From Chloroflexota bacterium (lineage in GTDB: Bacteria; Chloroflexota; Anaerolineae; B4-G1): a DNA stretch of 6,553 nt. The position numbers and the translations under genes were made by a program. The DNA lies in NCBI GenBank assembly GCA_003648085.1, contig QMOC01000157.1:1-6553 (forward strand), written 5' to 3'. This document shows, one piece after another, positions 1 through 5,556 of the stretch; positions within the stretch are counted from its first letter, which is position 1; every line of letters begins with the position of its first letter. A model generated the notes under the pieces. That model was not told the DNA's origin and did not search any database. It saw only the letters and a program-made list of their open reading frames with translations.

Positions 1-75
1 AAGTCGGCCTGCGCCGACTAGCCCGCCGCAGGGCGGGCTTCGCAAAGGTTGCCCGCGACTTCCGGTCGGCCGGGC
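1..75. repeat. cluster of three consecutive hairpins (REP-like)
   Basis: Three perfect or near-perfect inverted repeats follow one another almost without gaps. The first is AGTCGGC at 2-8 with GCCGACT at 13-19, around a 4-nt loop. The second is AGCCCGCC at 20-27 with GGCGGGCT at 32-39, around GCAG. The third is GCCCGCGAC at 51-59 with GTCG at 65-68 and CGGGC at 71-75, leaving a 2-nt bulge. None is followed by a T-tract on either strand, so these are not textbook intrinsic terminators. They lie downstream of the SnoaL-like gene and may continue past the left edge. A REP/BIME-like intergenic repeat is the most economical reading; the family is not identified. Confidence 0.5.
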
Positions 76-188
76 CTTAGCCTAAGCCCACCGCCCCCTC
101 TTCACGGCGGCGCGGCCCCCGGCCCACCGCTTATATGATGTGATGGCCGAGGGCATTGCTCCCGGTCACCGTCTTTTGCGCTTGCCTT
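76..188. other. intergenic stretch without a recognisable gene
   Basis: No reading frame with a start codon, ribosome site and recognisable protein is seen here. It contains a short imperfect inverted repeat around 73-90 (GGGC...GCCC), which would compete with the third hairpin of the preceding cluster. A weak GC-rich inverted repeat lies near 148-171. This is the 3' flank of the minus-strand SnoaL-like gene. No clear terminator with a T-tract was found. Confidence 0.4.
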
Positions 189-701
189 CTACTGTGATTG
201 TCCCGGCGCGGGCACCACCCCCAACTGCTGCATGAAGCCCATCACGTCGGCGACGGCCCACTCCTCCGCGATCTTACCGTCGGCGATGCGGTAGACACTG
301 ATGCCGCTCATCGCCACGTGCTTCCCCGTCGGCGGGATGCCCATCAAGTCCCCCTGATGGGTGCCGCTGAAGGTCCAGCGGACGGTGACCTTATCTCCCT
401 CGGCCATCACGTCCTCGACCGTCCATTTGGCGTCGGGGAAGGCCGCGTAATGCCCCATCAGGAACCCCTTAAGGGCCTCCCGATTCTGCACCATCGGATT
501 CGCCGGGTCGTGGAGTACATATTCGGGGGCGAAGAGTTCGTCAATCAGGTCCAGTTTCTGCTGGCTGGCAACCTCTTCAAAGAAGCGACGAGCGAGGGTC
601 TTGTTCTCCTCGAGAGCCGACTGGCCTCCCAAATAGGAGCAGGCAGCAGTGAACACCAAAAGCAACACGAGCAAGATGCCCAAAACCAATCTATTTCTCA
701 T
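189..701 (-). CDS. SnoaL-like (ester cyclase family) lipoprotein
   Basis: This 170-residue protein has a lipoprotein signal: MRNR, a hydrophobic segment at about residues 5-20, and a lipobox-like FTAAC with Cys21 as the lipidation site. Residues about 29-162 match the SnoaL-like polyketide cyclase/ester cyclase fold of the NTF2 superfamily. Landmarks are the helix with ARRFFEEV, the HDPANP turn near 64-69, FPDAKWTVEDV near 88-98, the GTHQGDLMGIPPTGK loop at 113-127, and the terminal EEWAVADVMGFMQQLG at 146-161. The family includes hydrolases, isomerases and proteins with no known activity, so the substrate is unknown; export to the membrane surface is inferred. The ATG at 701 is preferred over upstream in-frame ATGs at 743 and 728. 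It directly follows the signal-peptide logic, has AGAGG 8 nt upstream, and lies one base after the stop of the preceding gene, which implies translational coupling. Confidence 0.85.
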   Translation of the reverse strand: MRNRLVLGILLVLLLVFTAACSYLGGQSALEENKTLARRFFEEVASQQKLDLIDELFAPEYVLHDPANPMVQNREALKGFLMGHYAAFPDAKWTVEDVMAEGDKVTVRWTFSGTHQGDLMGIPPTGKHVAMSGISVYRIADGKIAEEWAVADVMGFMQQLGVVPAPGQSQ

Positions 702-702
702 C

Positions 703-1152
703 TCATTTGCCTCTTTCGTTCTCTTCATAGAGCCCACCTTCACCCAAATCCAAGGTCTCCCGCGCTCCCCAGCCTCGGCTCTCGTCGAAAAGGGTGATGC
801 GCTTCGGCGTCACGCGGATGACCAGGTACAGTTCGTCCGGCGGTATCGCAGACGCCCACTGGGGCAACCACACCTCCCAGTCGGGCGCGGCAACCGGTCG
901 GGCCACGCCGCGGTACTGGAGCCAATGGAGACCGGCGACATAGCAGCCTTGAATGACCAGCAACACGTGGGGGTTCCGCTCCAGGTAATAGGCCACATCC
1001 GCCCAGCGCGGTATCAGGCACTCCACCTCTAATCCCCGACCGCGATATTGCACCGGCATAGCCCACGACCCCTGCGCACTAACCGTGCTCAGAACGCACA
1101 CCCGATGATGGGCCAGATAGGCCGCCATACGCTCACGTAGTTCGTCCAGCAT
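703..1152 (-). CDS. pyridoxamine 5'-phosphate oxidase-like FMN-binding protein
   Basis: This 149-residue protein looks like a compact split-barrel flavin-binding protein of the PNPOx-like superfamily. The N-terminal helix (LRERMAAYLAHH) leads into VCVLSTVSAQGSWAMPVQY at about 18-36. That is the usual first pair of beta strands, in which members align a nucleotide or flavin phosphate. Next come a strand and helix with YYLERNPHVLLVI at about 55-67 and the conserved YRGVARPV at about 79-86. The C-terminal strands include ELYLVIRVTPKRITLFD. True PNPOx enzymes are longer (about 200 residues), so pyridoxal phosphate synthesis should not be assumed; FMN, F420 or heme binding are all possible. No signal peptide is seen, so it is probably cytoplasmic. 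The stop codon and the ATG of the downstream lipoprotein gene form TGAGATG, so the two are one operon. The start at 1152 has only a weak purine-rich GAAG upstream. Confidence 0.82.
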   Translation of the reverse strand: MLDELRERMAAYLAHHRVCVLSTVSAQGSWAMPVQYRGRGLEVECLIPRWADVAYYLERNPHVLLVIQGCYVAGLHWLQYRGVARPVAAPDWEVWLPQWASAIPPDELYLVIRVTPKRITLFDESRGWGARETLDLGEGGLYEENERGK

Positions 1153-1170
1153 AAGTAGATCTTCATTTGA

Positions 1171-1380
1171 CGGGATTTTTCCGGCTGAAGCCGGATGTCC
1201 AACCTACTTTAGCGGGGCTTTTCCGGCTGAAGCCGGACGTCCAACCTACTTTAGCGGGATTTTTCCGGCTGAAGCCGGACGTCTAACCTACTTTAGCGGG
1301 GATTTTCCGGCTGAAGCCGGACGTCCAACCTACTTTAGCGGGGATTTTCCGGCTGAAGCCGGACGTCCAACCAACTTTAG
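1171..1380. repeat. tandem array of five 42-bp units, each with a conserved stem-loop
   Basis: Five contiguous units of exactly 42 bp start at 1171, 1213, 1255, 1297 and 1339. Each reads approximately CGGGGATTTTCCGGC, TGAAGCCGGACGTCC, AACCTACTTTAG. The inner stem-loop TCCGGC-TGAA-GCCGGA is identical in all five units. The few differences fall outside the stem: a T for C after the stem in unit 1, GGGCT in unit 2, GTCTAAC in unit 3, and CCAAC in unit 5. One frame on each strand is open across a unit because 42 is divisible by 3, but no start codon with a ribosome site accompanies it. The array ends 19 bp before the PNPOx-like ATG at 1152, so it could form part of that operon's 5' leader or promoter region. 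There are no unique spacers, so it is not a CRISPR. Confidence 0.93.
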
Positions 1381-1541
1381 CCACATCCACTCAGTTTTAG
1401 ATTACCACAAAAAGTCAGAGTTGTCGTCTATCGAAAGATATAATTTTGGCGCGAGAGGGGGTTTATTTTGAGGGGGTGTGCTGCGGCCGGTCTCCGACAG
1501 CGCCACCGGCGGATGGGACGACGCGCAGGTCGCCCCCCTAT
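1381..1541. other. intergenic stretch without a recognisable gene
   Basis: No gene is supported in this stretch between the 42-bp array and the toxin-antitoxin promoter. It changes from AT-rich (1390-1450) to GC-rich (1480-1540). The AT-rich part holds a possible minus-strand promoter for the PNPOx operon: ACGACA at 1427-1422, a 17-nt spacer, and an extended -10 TGGTAATCT at 1407-1399. It also holds a plus-strand TATAAT at 1439-1444 that lacks a matching -35 box. Confidence 0.35.
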
Positions 1542-1570
1542 TTGACAATGCAGGCAAAGTATTGTACAGT
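1542..1570 (+). promoter_or_regulatory. sigma70-type promoter of the toxin-antitoxin operon
   Basis: A perfect -35 box TTGACA at 1542-1547 is followed by a 17-nt spacer and a -10 box TACAGT at 1565-1570 (4 of 6 consensus bases). Transcription would begin near 1577, about 26 nt before the antitoxin ATG. It is the strongest promoter-like sequence found in the window, and its -10 box lies inside the paired operator described separately. Confidence 0.75.
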
Positions 1571-1581
1571 ATCCCTGTACC
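1563..1581. promoter_or_regulatory. paired TGTAC palindrome, likely YefM/YoeB operator
   Basis: GTACAG at 1564-1569 and CTGTAC at 1575-1580 form a perfect 6-bp inverted repeat around TATCC. Read as half-sites, this gives TGTACA at 1563-1568 and TGTACC at 1576-1581, with centres 13 bp apart. From the literature on E. coli yefM-yoeB, the antitoxin binds paired palindromes with a TGTACA core next to its promoter. Here the motif overlaps the -10 box and the start point, which would allow repression by the antitoxin and antitoxin-toxin complex. Its function is inferred from motif and position. Confidence 0.68.
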
Positions 1582-1602
1582 AAACTGACAGGGGGTGCGG
1601 CG

Positions 1603-1884
1603 ATGCCAATCGAGACGACTTATACACACGCGCGGGCAAACCTGGCAGCGCTTTGGGACCGGGTGACGAACGACCGCGAGGTGGTGGTGGTGAAACGGCG
1701 TGGGGCCGAACCAATCGCCATGATCGCAGCCGACGAACTCGCCGGGCTGCTGGAGACCGCCCACTTGTTGCGCTCGCCCCGCAATGCCGAACGGCTGCTG
1801 ACTGCTCTGGTCCGTGCGCGGAGCGGGGAAGGGGTTCCGTTGACAGTCGAGGAATTGCGGCGCGAGGTGGGGCTTGACACGTGA
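1603..1884 (+). CDS. yefM: YefM/Phd-family antitoxin
   Basis: This 93-residue antitoxin should neutralise the adjacent YoeB-like toxin by wrapping it with its C-terminal half. With its N-terminal DNA-binding half it should repress its own operon. Residues 1-55 fit the Phd/YefM fold (TYTHARANLAALWDRV, then VVVVKRRGAEPIAMIAADEL). The stretch LLETAHLLRSPRNAERLL at about 49-66 closely resembles E. coli YefM LEETAYLLRSPANARRLM, the hallmark of the YefM branch. The C-terminus (LTVEELRREVGLDT) is longer than in E. coli YefM. The ATG has a GGGGGT ribosome site 6 nt upstream. The last 11 bases overlap the toxin start, as expected for co-translation. A dedicated promoter and operator precede the gene. 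Confidence 0.92.
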   Translation: MPIETTYTHARANLAALWDRVTNDREVVVVKRRGAEPIAMIAADELAGLLETAHLLRSPRNAERLLTALVRARSGEGVPLTVEELRREVGLDT

Positions 1885-2131
1885 AGCCGTCTTCCATCCC
1901 GAGTTCCGCGAGGACCTGCGTTACTGGGTCCAGACAAACCGCAAAACCGCCCTGCGCGTTCTCAGGATCGTGGAGGATGTCCTGCGCGATCCGTTTCAGG
2001 GAATCGGCAAGCCAGGGCCGCTCAAGTATCTAGGCCCTGGGGTGTCGAGGCGGCTGACACAGGAACACCGAGTCGTGTACCTGATGAGCCAGGACAGAGT
2101 GGATTTTTTACAGGCGCGTTATCATTATTAA
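1874..2131 (+). CDS. yoeB: YoeB/Txe-family mRNA interferase toxin
   Basis: This 85-residue protein aligns end to end with E. coli YoeB (84 residues), a ribosome-dependent endonuclease that cleaves mRNA in the A site. Shared landmarks are FREDLRYW, RDPFQGIGKP, the SRRLTQEHRVVY block at 58-69, and the terminal RYHY. Active-site positions Arg65, His83 and Tyr84 of E. coli correspond to Arg66, His84 and Tyr85 here. The position of Glu46, the proposed general base, is Gly48 (GKPGPLK; codon GGG). This could weaken or abolish cleavage, or another residue may take over. The start is an in-frame TTG at 1874, 8 nt before the antitoxin stop codon, with AGGTGGGG just upstream at 1865-1872. No ATG or GTG in this frame gives a full N-terminus. 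The frame is otherwise intact, so it is not an obvious pseudogene. Confidence 0.9.
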   Translation: MTREAVFHPEFREDLRYWVQTNRKTALRVLRIVEDVLRDPFQGIGKPGPLKYLGPGVSRRLTQEHRVVYLMSQDRVDFLQARYHY

Positions 2132-2140
2132 GAGCCTGTC

Positions 2141-2326
2141 CGATCTGTTTACCGCCTCATTGGCTGGCACAGCGGATGGACAGCAGATAAACGGATGAGA
2201 TGGTCGTTTCCATCGTCATTGGCTCAGCACAGCAATGTTGCTGCCGATCACTTTTCGAGCACGGGTGTCGTCGGGGAGGGCTATCCGCTTATCCGTTTCG
2301 CATCCGCTGCTCCGGTAAACAAATAC
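2141..2326. mobile_element. MITE-like non-coding element, short copy (about 186 bp)
   Basis: The left end GTTTACCG (2147-2154) and right end CGGTAAAC (2313-2320) are perfect 8-bp inverted repeats. The right end extends as CGGTAAACAAATAC to 2326; the left end is eroded (CGATCT before GTTTACCG). CGGAT-type motifs recur in inverted orientation near both ends. The interior has a hairpin CAGCAATGTTGCTG (2230-2243). No protein is encoded. The left 56 bp (2147-2202) match 51 of 56 positions of the longer element at 5255-5310, and the centre and right end match too, so both belong to one family in direct orientation. No target duplication is visible here. It starts 9 nt after the toxin stop codon. 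The mobilising transposase is not in the window. Confidence 0.75.
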
Positions 2327-2340
2327 CTCCCGCCAAATGA

Positions 2341-2482
2341 CAGGAGTTACGCACTTGTGGTAGATGGAATACCACAGAGGCACGGAGAGCACGGAGAAGC
2401 AGCGGGAGGCCTGAAATGCTCTGCGAAACTCCGTGTCCTCTGTGCCTCCGTGGTGAGAATGAACGGAACTGCATAAGTCCCG
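2341..2482. mobile_element. second MITE-like element (about 142 bp) inserted at the regulator's stop codon
   Basis: The left end CAGGAGTTACGCACTT (2341-2356) and right end AACTGCATAAGTCCCG (2467-2482) are imperfect inverted repeats matching at 12 of 16 positions. The flanks repeat CAAATGA at 2334-2340 and 2484-2490, within a 9-of-10 match (CGCCAAATGA and CGTCAAATGA), which is consistent with a 7-8 bp target duplication. The right copy overlaps the last codons and stop of the MalT-like gene (minus-strand stop TGA at 2485-2483). The element encodes no protein and contains a large internal hairpin, listed separately. Its ends are unrelated to the GTTTACCG family. Confidence 0.6.
2371..2454. repeat. 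large hairpin repeat, ACCACRGAGGCAC arms
   Basis: The left arm (2371-2396, starting ACCACAGAGGCACGG) and right arm (2429-2454, ending GTGCCTCCGTGGT) pair at 22 of 26 positions around a 32-nt loop. Repeats of this ACCAC(A/G)GAGGCAC(A/G)GAG type are, from memory, widely dispersed in environmental bacterial genomes. It lies between convergent genes and would form a strong RNA hairpin from either strand, so it may help block read-through between the toxin gene and the regulator gene. It lacks a T-tract, so intrinsic termination is not claimed. Confidence 0.8.
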
Positions 2483-5200
2483 TCAAATGAGGCGGAGTTC
2501 ACGGGCGCGGGCCGCCGCCTCCGCACGCGAGGTGACGTTGAGTTTGGAGAGAACGCGGTGGACGTGGCTCTTGACGGTGCCCTCGCCGATAACCAACCGC
2601 TCGGCGATGGCGCGGTTGCTCAGACCCTGGGCGATGAGGCGCAGCACCTCCACCTCCCGTTTGGTGAGGGTCTCCCCCGTGTCCGGCACCGGCACCGGTC
2701 GGGCCCCCACACCCACGCCCAGCAGATCCAACAGATGGGCGGCGAAGGAGGCATGCACCCCCCGCTCCACCGCCAGCCGGAGCACGGGGACGGCGGCGGC
2801 CCCCTCCAGCAGAATCCTCCCCGGGGTGCCTTCCCGCTCACATTCGGCCAGCAACGGGGCCAGTTCGGCCAGCGCCCGATCGGGATGCCCCAGGGCCAGG
2901 TACAGGTGGGCCAGCAGCACCTGGGCGCTGCCGAATAAGGTAGCGTAAGGAGCCCGGCGCTCCAACACCACCGCCCGTTGGAGCGTCTCTCTGGCCGCAG
3001 CGTACCGCCCTTCGGCCATTTCCAGCCGCGCCTGTACCACCGCCAGGATGGGGAGCGACCAATGCACCTCATGGGCGCTGACGGAGGCGGAGACCTCGGC
3101 GTAGATACGGCGAAGATCGGCCACGCGCCCCTCAAGCCAGCGCAGCCGCCCCAGGATGCTCAGCCCATTGATGCGCAGTTGCTTGGAAAGCAGACCCACC
3201 CGCTCGGTGTAGGCCATCAACCGCTCCAGAACCCGCTCGGCCGCCGTGTACTCCCCCCGCGCGATGTGAACGTCGCCCAGGGTGATGGCCACATCACCCT
3301 CTAAAGCGTAGGTGCTGCCCAGACGTTCGTTGAGCGCCAGAACCTCCCTCCCGACCTGAAATGTCTTCTCCAGATGGCCCCGCCAGAAATGGATGAAGAC
3401 CAGGATACGCCGGACGAATATCTGCAACGGGCCCGCCGGCCCGCTCATGTATTGCTCCGCCAGGCGACAGGAGCGCTCCAGGACGCTTAGCCCGCCCGGC
3501 AGAACGGCGAGGGGCGGTTTGAGATGGGCCAGCAGCATATTGAGCGATTCCAGGGTTCTGTGCTTCTCGACGATCGCCAGGGCAGCCTCCATATCGGCGG
3601 CGGCCTCGATGTTATCCCCCGACGTGACCCTCAGCCAGACCCGCGTCATCAGCGCTTGCACCCTCGCTTCGGGCGTCAAGGGGTGGGTCAGGGCCCTAGC
3701 CACCAGGGAGGCACAACGGTCGAAATCCCCCTGCAACATGGCGCAACTGCCCAATGCGGCTAAGGCGGTCCCGATGTTTTCCTCATCGCCCAGGCGGGTA
3801 TACCCCTGCAGGGCCTCCTCCAGCAGTCTCTGGGAACTGACCAACTGATCGCCGCCCAACATCGCGCAGGCACCCAGGCCATAAAGCAGGGCGGGATGGG
3901 CCTTGCGCACATGCGCCGGCAGGGCGTAGACCCAGTTACGAACCGTGCTCCACATCCCTATATGGAGCAGATCGGCTATCTCCTCCTCCATACGTTGGGC
4001 GGCCTCCTCCCACATCTCCGCCGCCAGATAGTGCTTGATGGCCTGACCGGGATTGGTCTGGGCCTCGGCTGCCCGACGATGCAGGTCGGATACCCGCTCC
4101 GGCATCTCCCGCGCCAAATGCTGCTGCAGAAACGCGGCAAAGAGGGTATGGTAGCGAAAGGTGGAACGGGCCGCGTCCACGGCTACCACGAAGAGGCTGC
4201 GGCGGTCCAGATCCTCTAGGATACTCTCGGCGTCGGCCCGGCCGGTCACGGCGGCACACAGCGGGGCGGTCAGTTCCGACAGGATCGAGGTCTCCAGCAG
4301 GAAAGCCCGCACCTCCGGGTCCTGCCGGTTGAGCACCTCATCGGCCAGGTAATCGAAGACGTAGCGGTCAGTTTGAGCCAGATCAGTGATGAAGACAGTG
4401 CGGCCGGTGGGAGTGGGGATACGCTCCAGCGAACTGGCCAGCAGACGCAGGCTCACGGGCCAGCCTTCGGTACGAGCCTGGAGCGCCGTCAGGTCGGCCG
4501 GTGAGAGGCCCAGATGCCGCCGTTCGTTGAGGAACAGTGAGGCTTCGTCACCGCTGAAGCGCAAGTCTGCCAGGCCCAGTTCGGCCAGCTGCCCCCGCGC
4601 CCGCAGACGAGCCAGCGCCAGCGGCGGGTCGTGGCGGGTGGCGATGACCAAATGCATCTGCGGCGGCAACCGCTCCAGCAGGTAATCCAACGCGGCGAAG
4701 ACAGCCGGCTCGGTGATGAGGTGTAGATCGTCGAGGATCAGGGCAAAGGGGTCAGGGAGGGTTTCCAGGATGTCGTTGATCAGCACGCCGACGATGCGCC
4801 GCGCCTCGGCGCTGGGGTTGGGAAGGCTGGAGAAGAGCATTTGGGCCGTGGTGCCGCAAGCGGAGTTCAGGCAGCGCAGAGCGGCGATGAGGCCGTTCAG
4901 GAAGTGGACTGGGTCGTTGTCTTCCTCCTCCAGCGAGAGCCAAGCGATTTGAGCAGGAGGGCGGAAGTGCAGGGGAGTAGAGGAGAAAAGCGGCTCGCCT
5001 CTCTGCACTTCCGCACAGTATGCGGCCAGGAGGGTGGTCTTACCGTAACCGGCCGGGGCGGAGATGAGGGTGAGGGGATACGAGGCGAGCGCCGTGTGCA
5101 GCACATCGAGCAGACGCGGACGCGGGATCACGTCCCCGCACAGCGGCGGAGGATGGAGTCTGGTCTGCACCAGCCAGTCCGCTCGCCCTGACGCCTGCAT
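2483..5200 (-). CDS. MalT-like (LAL family) LuxR-type transcriptional regulator
   Basis: This 905-residue protein has the full architecture of MalT-type signal-transduction ATPases (STAND class). In such proteins ligand and ATP drive oligomerisation and DNA binding. The N-terminus (LVQTRLHPPPL, IPRPRLLDVL) leads to a Walker A APAGYGKTT at about 48-56. The family motif WLSLEEEDNDPVHF follows at about 87-100, then Walker B LILDDLH near 154-160 and ATRHDPPLALARLRARGQL near 187-205. TEGWPVSLRLLA lies near 244-255. A winged-helix portion contains FRYHTLFAAFLQQHL near 348-362. Residues about 380-820 are helical and TPR-like. A LuxR HTH (LTKREVEVLRLIAQGLSNRAIA to the end) occupies about 845-905. The effector is unknown. 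The ATG at 5200 is chosen because GAGGGGG lies 8 nt upstream; an in-frame GTG at 5206 sits only 2 nt from it. The gene lies between two related mobile elements. Its 3' end touches a third. Confidence 0.9.
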   Translation of the reverse strand: MQASGRADWLVQTRLHPPPLCGDVIPRPRLLDVLHTALASYPLTLISAPAGYGKTTLLAAYCAEVQRGEPLFSSTPLHFRPPAQIAWLSLEEEDNDPVHFLNGLIAALRCLNSACGTTAQMLFSSLPNPSAEARRIVGVLINDILETLPDPFALILDDLHLITEPAVFAALDYLLERLPPQMHLVIATRHDPPLALARLRARGQLAELGLADLRFSGDEASLFLNERRHLGLSPADLTALQARTEGWPVSLRLLASSLERIPTPTGRTVFITDLAQTDRYVFDYLADEVLNRQDPEVRAFLLETSILSELTAPLCAAVTGRADAESILEDLDRRSLFVVAVDAARSTFRYHTLFAAFLQQHLAREMPERVSDLHRRAAEAQTNPGQAIKHYLAAEMWEEAAQRMEEEIADLLHIGMWSTVRNWVYALPAHVRKAHPALLYGLGACAMLGGDQLVSSQRLLEEALQGYTRLGDEENIGTALAALGSCAMLQGDFDRCASLVARALTHPLTPEARVQALMTRVWLRVTSGDNIEAAADMEAALAIVEKHRTLESLNMLLAHLKPPLAVLPGGLSVLERSCRLAEQYMSGPAGPLQIFVRRILVFIHFWRGHLEKTFQVGREVLALNERLGSTYALEGDVAITLGDVHIARGEYTAAERVLERLMAYTERVGLLSKQLRINGLSILGRLRWLEGRVADLRRIYAEVSASVSAHEVHWSLPILAVVQARLEMAEGRYAAARETLQRAVVLERRAPYATLFGSAQVLLAHLYLALGHPDRALAELAPLLAECEREGTPGRILLEGAAAVPVLRLAVERGVHASFAAHLLDLLGVGVGARPVPVPDTGETLTKREVEVLRLIAQGLSNRAIAERLVIGEGTVKSHVHRVLSKLNVTSRAEAAARARELRLI

Positions 5201-5248
5201 GCTCACATCCCCCTCGAACCCTCGGACAGCCTATTAGAGCAATTTTAT

Positions 5249-5556
5249 GTATTTGTTTACCGCCTCATCGGCTGGTGCAACGGATGGACAGCGGATAAAC
5301 GGATGAGATGACCATCCTTATCATCATTGGCTCGGTGCGGCGATTTTGCCGCCGGACACTTTTCGAGCAGGGGTACCACCGTGAGATGTGCTTCGCTCCT
5401 CAGCCCGGGCCGCTACTCCCTCAGCGCTCACCTTCTCATCATCTGGATACGCCCTTGGCAAAAGTGCCGCCGGAGAATGCGGTGGTTCCGGAGGTTGCTG
5501 TGCCGGGAGGCTGTCCGCTTATCCGTTTCCTATCCGCTGTCCCGGTAAACAGATAC
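5249..5556. mobile_element. MITE-like non-coding element, long copy (308 bp) with target duplication
   Basis: The terminal inverted repeats are GTATTTGTTTACCG (5249-5262) and CGGTAAACAGATAC (5543-5556), matching at 13 of 14 positions. A perfect 8-bp direct repeat AATTTTAT flanks it at 5241-5248 and 5557-5564, as a transposition target duplication would. Iterated CGGAT motifs lie inside both ends in inverted orientation. The first 120 bp and last 50 bp match the copy at 2141-2326. About 120 bp in the middle (roughly 5375-5505) are extra and contain several small hairpins, such as GGCA-AAAG-TGCC. No credible protein is encoded, so it would need a transposase in trans. It lies 9 nt after the ABC gene's stop codon and about 50 nt upstream of the regulator's start. 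Confidence 0.83.

Noticed and set aside
198..797. Plus-strand open frame of 199 codons opposite the SnoaL-like gene
   Set aside because: It is a GC-rich antisense shadow. Its composition is unlike a natural protein, and the minus strand encodes clear SnoaL and PNPOx proteins.
1171..1380. CRISPR array
   Set aside because: The 42-bp units are contiguous with no unique spacers between them, and no cas gene is nearby.
1171..1380. Peptide-repeat gene (14-residue repeat, GDFPAEAGRPTYFS)
   Set aside because: The frame is open only because 42 is a multiple of 3. No start codon with a ribosome site was found, and conservation centres on the DNA palindrome.
1439..1444. Perfect plus-strand TATAAT as a promoter
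   Set aside because: No -35-like box lies 16-18 nt upstream, and a much better promoter sits about 100 bp closer to the toxin-antitoxin genes.
2371..2454. Classical intrinsic terminator
   Set aside because: The hairpin is strong, but no T-tract follows it on either strand and the loop is 32 nt. It looks like a dispersed repeat that may only incidentally block read-through.
2483..5200. Quorum-sensing LuxR receptor
   Set aside because: There is no autoinducer-binding domain. The large N-terminal ATPase and TPR-like region place it in the MalT/LAL group.
5198..5206. GTG at 5206 as the regulator start
   Set aside because: It lies only 2 nt from the GAGGGGG ribosome site. The ATG at 5200 has an 8-nt spacing and costs only two residues.
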